Shown here: positions 30,234-35,995 of the stretch, in pieces
Position numbering within the stretch: the stretch's first letter is position 1
How the letters are laid out: every line of letters starts with the position of its first letter
From: Glomus cerebriforme
Taxonomy: Eukaryota > Glomeromycota > Glomeromycetes > Glomerales > Glomeraceae
NCBI GenBank assembly: GCA_003550305.1
Contig: QKYT01000809.1
Span: forward strand, 1-35,995
Direction: 5' to 3'
DNA length: 35,995 bases
Program-made: the position numbers and the translations under genes
The notes under the pieces: model-generated
The model's input: only the letters and a program-made list of their open reading frames with translations
What the model was told of the DNA's origin: nothing
Database searches by the model: none

Positions 30234-30466
30234 TGTTGTAGCCCAAACGTAACCATGTCCCAAATCCGACTTGGGATATCCCAAATCAAACTTGGGACAA
30301 TCCTATGTCCGAAATTTAACCATATCCCAAACCAAGCTAGTAAATTTTAAATGTTTGACGTCTCAAATCACCATTTAAGACTGAGTTAGTTTGGGACATG
30401 GTCAAGTTTCAGATATAAGGTTTTCCCAAGTTTGATTTGGGACATGGTAGAGTTTGGGCTACAACA
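30234..30466. mobile_element. 233-bp MITE (TGTTGTAG family)
   Basis: The ends TGTTGTAGCCCAAAC...AACCATGTCCCAAATC and GATTTGGGACATGGTAGAGTTTGGGCTACAACA are inverted repeats shared with 29019-29169. AGGC immediately flanks both sides, a possible 4-bp target duplication. The interior repeats TCCCAAATC/ACTTGGGA motifs. It interrupts the ORF1-like coding region. Confidence 0.75.
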
Positions 30467-31057
30467 AGGCCAATATAAAGAAATCATGTATCCAATAAGA
30501 AGGACTCAGGCAAGAATAAACTGAAGGGCACTTCATCGTCAAAGAATAAAAATAAGAAAAAGAAAAACAAACATTCAAGTTTGAAACAAGATAGCATAGT
30601 GGATATCTTGGTAAAAGCCTTAATGTGAATAGCGGGGCAAGAAAAGCCTAAGTCAAGAAAAGGGAAAGATAAGAAGCATGGTGGTAGTAGGTCAAAGTGA
30701 TGGGTATCATAGGGATTTAGTTTCGGTTATCAGTCTACTTAATGTAGGATGTAATTTCTTTAGATTAGATTTCTATCATATGTATCAGATCCTGACCTCG
30801 ATCTGAAATTAACTTTTCTAATAATAGTTTTTTGTTAATTTTTGTCTAGCATGTGACTTATACAAAAGCCAATACATTCTTCCTAGGTTAAATTTAGTTT
30901 TAGTCTTAGTTTAGTGAAAATTGGGAAGAGAGTGATGGGGAAACTGGGTGCGTACATCTACTCGCCTTTTTAGGTAGCTGGTGTTTAATTTCTTTTTATG
31001 TAATTATTAGTCTGGCGTGAGCAGATACATATTAAAAAAAAAAAAAAAAAAAAAAAA

Positions 31058-31433
31058 TTAAAACTTTGATATTCAATTTATTTAAAAAAAGAAATTGCAA
31101 AAACAAACAAAATAATTTAGAACAAAAGATGAAAAATCAGTTTTTTTTTAAAAAAACTGTCTAATCTAATTTCGGCTAGAATTAATTAGCAATTTTGTCC
31201 AAAATTAAGAATTTATGAAAATCTAGGTTTAATTATTCTGCCCCGGACCTGACCCGTTGCAGGTCTCTAAATCACACCATTTGCCAAAAACGTATAAATT
31301 GATTGTGATATAATGTAACAATGCACAAAACCATACCATTCTTTCCTTTTTGTCAAAATGTTTTTACACATTATAGTTTTGAAAGCATTTTTTTACCTGG
31401 TGTAGTGAGTACATATTCGCCGATCTGCAGACG
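31058..31433. other. 3' flank of the LINE-like element and upstream region of the zinc-ribbon gene
   Basis: The target-duplication word occupies 31058-31070, followed by A+T-rich DNA, a short inverted A/T hairpin (TTTTTTTTTAAAAAAACTG near 31141) and a G+C-rich block CCCCGGACCTGACCCGTTGCAGGTC at 31239. No gene. Confidence 0.4.
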
Positions 31434-31440
31434 TATAAAT
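31434..31440 (+). promoter_or_regulatory. Candidate TATA box of the zinc-ribbon gene
   Basis: TATAAAT lies about 120 bp upstream of the ATG at 31561 and is followed by a pyrimidine-rich stretch (TTTTCTCTTTCTTCC, about 31478-31492), a plausible fungal core promoter. Confidence 0.35.
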
Positions 31441-31560
31441 AAACTTTGAGTTACACCACCCATATTTTAACGTTAAAGTTTTCTCTTTCTTCCGACGAAG
31501 CGGAAAAGATTTTTCAGCAAACACTCGAAAGAAAAATTGGTGACAACTCCAAAAAAAAAA

Positions 31561-32133
31561 ATGCAAAATAATTCAGAATCTAAGGAAAAAACTAAAAATA
31601 AATTTAAAAAAGGAGAAAAAAGAACCTACTATAAATTTATTTGTAAATGCGAAACGGGATGTAACGATTTTCAGGAATTTCTAGACCATTTAAGAACCTC
31701 ACACCAAATTAAAAACATAAATTTTACCGAAGTCATAAGAAAAGGAGACGGAAGGGTCTTTTCAATTAAATTTTACTGGCATTTGTCTTGTCAGTGCGGG
31801 AATAAGTTTTCTTCATCCTTATGTAATGCTGATTTAAAAGTAAATGGCGAAAAAATCGAATTATTAAAAAAATATAACCTTAGCTGTTTAAAATGCAAGA
31901 AGGTTGCTCGATTTGATGCGAAAGAGTCATTACATAAATTTCTAAAACAAAGAGTTAAGCAGAAATTAATTTATAGTTTCTATAAAGAAAAATTTGCTCA
32001 ATTTCATAATGATTCACACAGTGAAAAAATGTTAGAGAATCATAAAGAACAACTCTGTGAAAAATGTAAATTGCTTGGTAGACATTGTGGTAAAACATCC
32101 ATTATCCGCCATCATAGAAATAATTACCTTTGA
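31561..32133 (+). CDS. Zinc-binding protein resembling the 3CxxC zinc-finger family
   Basis: The first ATG, preceded by a run of A, opens a 190-residue frame with no interruptions. The N-terminus is very basic (KEKTKNKFKKGEKR), followed by a C-C...H-H candidate finger (CKCETGCNDFQEFLDHLRTSH). Residues about 75-180 then show FYWHLSCQCGNKFSSS, CLKCKK and a C-terminal LCEKCKLLGRHC: paired CxxC motifs after an aromatic beta-strand and a final CxxC...C, the arrangement of 3CxxC-type fingers. The composition is A/T-driven and Lys-rich. Role unknown; nucleic-acid or protein binding is inference. The upstream in-frame GTG/TTG codons are not used as starts because the ATG has the better context. The frame ends at TGA 32131-32133. 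Confidence 0.6.
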   Translation: MQNNSESKEKTKNKFKKGEKRTYYKFICKCETGCNDFQEFLDHLRTSHQIKNINFTEVIRKGDGRVFSIKFYWHLSCQCGNKFSSSLCNADLKVNGEKIELLKKYNLSCLKCKKVARFDAKESLHKFLKQRVKQKLIYSFYKEKFAQFHNDSHSEKMLENHKEQLCEKCKLLGRHCGKTSIIRHHRNNYL

Positions 32134-33866
32134 TTATTCCAAAGTTATCTCACCCTTTTTTCTTTATCACTATTCGTTCCCCTTTTTTTCGATAATCCGC
32201 TATGACTTTTATACTACTACCACTATCAACCTTTTTCTTAAAAGCTAATTTTTTACTGTCAATTAAACTCCTACTGACTTTAAAATTTAGTGCATAGCAT
32301 TTATCTTTTAGAACTGGCTTCTTTGAGAATTTGACTTTATTTTTACCTTCGTAGTTTAGGTCATTTATTTATATATATTTTTTATTTTCAATTGTCTTTA
32401 TATTATAACCTCACTGCTTCTTTTCACAACCTAAATTTATTATGTCGATATCTAAAGGACCACAAAAGGAATCGAGCATTTATAACTTGAACTACAACGC
32501 CATTTTTTATTTCTTTATTATAGGCTAAAATCGAAGGACAAGAATAGGAGGATGGATGAAATAGGCATTTGGAAAAATAATAATTACTTCTATTCAAAAT
32601 TTATTCAACTTTCTTTTAAAGAATTATTGGATGGTGATTTCTTTGATTCTATTGCGGATTGCTTATTGCTTAATGCTAAAGATATTAATGATTGCAGTTC
32701 GCGAATAATAATAATTATTATTATGGATAAAGTTGCAAGATTGATTTTACTCTAGTTTAAATAAGTTATTAATGGGATTAATTAGTTATCTTCAAAAATT
32801 TGATCTGTTGTTTAATTATTTTAGTTATATTTTTATAAGCTTTAGACTAGCTTTAGACGCTTTTATTTCCATTTTTACTTCATTTTGTAGAAAAGCAATG
32901 CATGCTAGACTTATTTTTCTCGAGTAATTAATTATATTTTAGCAATTAAGTAAAATTAAATAAATATTTCCTGATTTCTAAAATTGATCTGTTGCCGCTC
33001 ATTTTTTAATTAATTCATTGTCTAATGACATCGTATTTGATTCCGTCCAAGAAGTAATAAAGTAACTAAAAAAAGGAAATATTCTTGAATGTGATTACAG
33101 TAATATTACAAAGTGGCATTTGTTTTTATATTTTATATATTCGATAATAGTATTAGTTTCCAATTTAAAAGAATTAATTAATAACCCCTTTATTTTAAAA
33201 AATTGAAATAGAGATCTTATTAGATCAGATAGTCCGGCAAAAAAATTATTTTTAGGTATAGATATGCGTCATTGACACTCTCGATCGCAATAACCATTAC
33301 CAATCACTATTTAAGAATTTTATTTTGACAAATTTTAATTTAAATGTAAATCTATTTCTGAATAGGTTAACTAGAAATAAATGAATAATATCTGTGGACA
33401 ATTTTAACGCTCACCGAGGGTAAAAATTACCGGTGGTGAAATTCAACGGGTGGTAAAATTCACCGCATCACGTGATCAAAATTTTGTATCGAAAAAAAAC
33501 CGATTTTTGAATTTTAAACTAGTAATATTAAAAAAAATTAGTTGAATAATGACATATAAAATCCTTTTATTTTCTTTATTGAATGTTTAATATGAATCAC
33601 GAATAAAAAATAATAAATGTTTTATATTGATAAAATTGCGCCTGAATTACATCAACAAAAAAAACATTCCACTTTCCACCCCATCACCTACCCTCTGAAC
33701 AATGTTTGTTTATATAAACTTCTCTAATGTACCCTAACGTAATGCAAGAAAAGAAACGTTCTCGATACCCTACATCAAATATTCCTATTATAGTAAACGA
33801 AAATGATTAGCTTTTACTGTTACATTTTTGCGCATTCAATGAACATCAAATCAATCAATAAATATA
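32134..33866. other. Intergenic region with minor ORFs
   Basis: Two short frames (about 32441-32526 and 32552-32758) have no recognisable features; the second ends after a run of ATA/ATT codons. 33411-33480 holds GCTCACCGAGGG, TACCGGTGGTGAAATTCA, and TTCACCGCATCACGTGATC, related in motif (GGTGA/TCACC) to 13322-13676 but not clearly an element. The rest is A+T-rich. Confidence 0.4.
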
Positions 33867-33868
33867 TA

Positions 33869-34045
33869 CAGTCAAAACTGGTTATAACGAACCTCTTTAT
33901 AATGAACTCTGAATATACCGAACTCAAAATTTCCAAATTTTATTAGTAGTTCGTTATAAAAAGCGAGATGGTTCATATAGAAAATATAGTAATTTATATA
34001 ACGAACTTTTTTTCTAATGGAACCATCAGTTCGTTATAGAGAGTG
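33869..34045. mobile_element. Tigger/pogo-like MITE, 177 bp, TA target site
   Basis: CAGTCAAAACTGGTTATAACGAAC at the left and the inverse of GTTCGTTATAGAGAGTG at the right share the TATAACGAAC core typical of pogo/Tigger ends. TA dinucleotides flank both sides (33867-33868 and 34046-34047). The interior repeats AGTTCGTTATA and ATAACGAAC several times. It has no coding capacity. Confidence 0.75.
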
Positions 34046-34047
34046 TA

Positions 34048-34200
34048 CATCATATATGACAATAATGCCGTTAATTTTCTTTTACCGGGACATCTCTTTT
34101 GATAGTGACCTGGTTTCCATAAAGACCACATTTTCGTTGTGATCTTATTTGAGGTGCACGAGATAAAGTTACGGAAAAACATAAAAATATTCTGCAATTA
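34048..34200 (-). pseudogene. Zinc-knuckle tail of a FAR1/MULE-type transposase, broken by the MITE
   Basis: On the minus strand QIRSQRKCGLYG in one frame continues as KPGHYQKRCPGKRK in the next: a CxxC...H...C knuckle with one frameshift and one Cys changed to Tyr. This is the usual C-terminal motif of FAR1/MULE transposases. Nothing upstream could be assigned. The Tigger-like MITE begins directly after it. Confidence 0.45.
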
Positions 34201-34370
34201 ATCTGATTCCAAAAGATATCTGTTCTTCTTCATTTGAAATCAGATTTAACAAAAATGAAATATTATAGTGACATTCAGTATTTCAAAAAAAGTCATCGAG
34301 GAGGTAAGTTGTTATTAGCATTTTTATCTTATTTCTTAGAATATTATTACCATTTTTTTAATATAAAAGA

Positions 34371-35362
34371 AGACTAGATGGCAGTTGGCACACCATGTTG
34401 TTCATGTATGATTGTGTTGATTCAATCATACGCTATAAAATACTATTAGAAAATGTAAGATTTTAGAATTTATATTTTTATTTTTATTATTTACTAACTA
34501 CTATTCTTTTCTATTTTTAATGTTATAGTTAAGATCTGAAAGTTCTGATGTCCTTTCAACAGCAGTGTTATCAGTCTTACATCACGTGCTTTTTTTTGAT
34601 GATTAGCCTTTATATTGCGTCTTGTTAAACAGCATTAGAATCTCAATCCTGATTGTTATAAAACTTGGAATGATAATAATCATCATAAATTTTGACAACG
34701 TATTTTAATCTTTAATCGACCAAATATATTTATTGTATTTTTTTTTTTCCATCTGTCGTATACTGGTAAATTGAAATATTTGTCTTTTTTTTAAAAAAAA
34801 AGTTTCTTTTTTTTTATGAAATTTAAACTATTTTATCTATTTAGAAATCTGTTAGGCATGAGAAACTTTAGGAATATTCTAAATTCTAATGATAGCAGAT
34901 GAACTTTTCACTAAAATGTGAAGAAAAAAAAGTGAGTGACGTGAAGATAGCTTTTCAAAAAAAAATAAGAATTATTTAGTGTAATTAGCACTTAACCTCT
35001 TTTCTATTAGTCCGCTGGTCAAAGCCTTGACTGGGTTTATGGCAAAAGAAGGGTTTAGACAAAATTGAAAATATGTACAAATTATCAGCATATTATCATG
35101 CACAAGCGAAAAAGGAATTACCGTATTATGACATGAGAAAATCTAGTGAGGAAACTCATAAAATGGTATATATGAATCCTGATAATGATCATCTTGACTT
35201 TATAGAATTACCTGATGATAACAGGGAGAGGAAGAAATAGTAATTGGAAAAGAAAAATTAGGAATTGATAAAATTTTAAATTTAGATGCATATGTAGATA
35301 GTTTAAAGGGAGGAGAGGGAGGAGATACTGTAGAGGTTGATATTCTCGGACCTGTTAGATGA
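34371..35362 (+). pseudogene. Multi-exon coding remnant, family not recognised
   Basis: Coding-like blocks share the plus strand: 34371-34454 (RLDGSWHTMLFMYDCVDSII, then RYKILLEN) with a donor GTAAGA, an acceptor at 34527-34528, and 34529-34603 (LRSESSDVLSTAVLSVLHHV), joined in phase; an earlier possible exon 34255-34303 (MKYYSDIQYFKKSHRG) has an excellent donor GTAAGT but its phase does not fit. A second group follows at 35043-35362: KKGLDKIENMYKLSAYYHAQ, PYYDMRKSSEETHKMVYMN, then after a one-base shift near 35225 EEEIVIGKEKLGIDKIL and GGDTVEVDILGPVR before TGA. Together they look like a decayed gene of at least four exons. No function assigned. Confidence 0.4.
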
Positions 35363-35631
35363 TCAAAATATGTATTTTTGACTATTTTTTAAATGTAGTT
35401 TGCGGAAAACCCTTGCATATAACTATTATAGAAAAATGTTTTTTTTTAAAAAAAAGTTTTTTTTCCTCTTAAATTTCAGGAACGAAATAATTTTTGTATT
35501 TTTTGATTATATTTATTGAATTTATTGACCTTAATTAAATCAAGTATATAAATGGACATGATATTTGAAAATATTGTAAAAAAAAATTACGACCATAATT
35601 TCTATAACAACCCAACTTAAACAATTTCGTA

Positions 35632-35952
35632 TCAATTAATTAATTCAATACGCCACTAAAAAAACATTATAATATATAATTTATATAACAATTAGTAAAT
35701 TTCATTTAGTATATAATTTGCACTTTAAGTTTACCTTGTTATATTTTTCATCTCCTTCTCCATAACAAGAAACTTCTTGGGTCCCATCACCTAATAAGAT
35801 GGGGTGACTGTAAAGTGCTGGTTTATTAGTATTAATATGAAAAAGACCGATTATATCACCATTCATCAAATGACCAGTGTCATAAGAAATGGTTGAATTA
35901 TAACGTCGGATAAGCCAATCATCACCATGATTTATATCTTGACATAGGGTCA
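35632..35952 (-). CDS. MIR-domain protein, 3' end (5' part lies beyond the window)
   Basis: Two minus-strand exons are inferred: 35735-35952 (acceptor TTTAG at 35953-35957, incoming phase 1) and 35632-35655, joined in phase and ending WRIELIN-stop. The protein shows the MIR repeat pattern: HGDDWLIRRYNSTISYDTG, MNGDIIGLFHINTNKPALYS, HPILLGDGTQEVSCYGEGDE and the closing W-R-I-E-L strand. MIR domains occur in protein O-mannosyltransferases and IP3 receptors, and in Rhizophagus they are also combined with kinases; the missing N-terminus would decide. This copy has no internal stop. Alternatively it reads through to TAA near 35703 if the last intron is not removed. Confidence 0.65.
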
Positions 35953-35995
35953 CTAAATGTTAAAAAATTTGTTATTTTTGTTAAACTTCAATACA

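Larger units (their letters stand above)
27791..31057 (+). mobile_element. LINE-like retrotransposon remnant with poly(A) and target duplication
   Basis: The element ends in 24 consecutive A (31034-31057). The 13-bp word TTAAAACTTTGAT follows at 31058-31070 and also precedes the element at 27778-27790, in each case after an A-run: the layout left by target-primed reverse transcription. The interior carries a degenerate ORF1-type coding region (28735-30230), but no endonuclease or RT domain was found, so it is either a non-autonomous unit or internally deleted. Two unrelated MITEs, one of which carries a third, are inserted in it. Confidence 0.55.

Noticed and set aside
27350..31265. ACCTGACCC-containing blocks at 27370 and 31245 as the two ends of one hAT element enclosing the LINE
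   Set aside because: The blocks are in the same orientation, not inverted, and no 8-bp duplication was found; at most two unrelated repeat tips.

Overview
The window looks like nuclear DNA of an arbuscular-mycorrhizal fungus of the Rhizophagus type (Glomeromycotina). This is inferred from very high A+T, short GT-AG introns (about 60-200 nt), protein kinases with cysteine-rich N-termini and long Ser-rich tails, a Crinkler (CRN)-like kinase effector, a MIR-domain gene, and dense decayed transposons. Single Ns and a 20-N run show it is a draft scaffold. No rRNA, tRNA or CRISPR array was seen.

Layout. 1-112: 5' end of a minus-strand gene running off the window. 701-1850: C-lobe and tail of a protein kinase (minus), fused at about 1836-1850 to gag-protease of a Ty3/Gypsy element (to about 3312). 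3628-6904: a 3.28-kb Mutator-like element (MULE) with 33-bp inverted ends and a stop-riddled transposase. 8116-8662: two coding-like remnants, one with a tandem 29-residue repeat. 8741-10890: an apparently intact seven-exon CRN-like gene carrying a triplicated exon-intron unit. 11066-11269: small pseudogene. 11719-12747: unidentified basic protein (minus). 14968-15666: small membrane protein resembling a MLKL-type four-helix bundle (minus). 17405-18796: SAM-like fragment abutting a dead Tc1-type transposase. 20073-21446: N-terminal half of a kinase, joined to a Gypsy reverse-transcriptase fragment (21478-21849). 23075-25613: decayed lineage-specific gene (minus). 25614-26738: inverted-repeat element with an internal ORF, related to a 240-bp element at 19191. 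27791-31057: LINE-like retrotransposon with poly(A) and target duplication, containing nested MITEs. 31561-32133: intact zinc-ribbon gene. 33869-34045: Tigger/pogo-like MITE. 34371-35362: remnant of an unidentified gene. 35632-35952: 3' end of a MIR-domain gene (minus).

Two observations stand out. First, the kinase/Gypsy junction at about 1.84 kb and the kinase/Gypsy junction at about 21.45 kb are reciprocal: one has the kinase C-half plus the Gypsy N-half (minus strand), the other the kinase N-half plus the Gypsy RT (plus strand). That is what a single 19.6-kb inversion (or a scaffold mis-join) with one break in a kinase and one in a Gypsy element would leave. Second, the CRN-like gene shows apparent intron gain by tandem duplication of a piece that is part exon, part intron.

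The genes do not form a pathway. The intact ones (CRN-like kinase, MLKL-like protein, zinc-ribbon protein, MIR gene) are the sort of expanded signalling/effector families typical of this lineage's repeat-rich accessory compartments.
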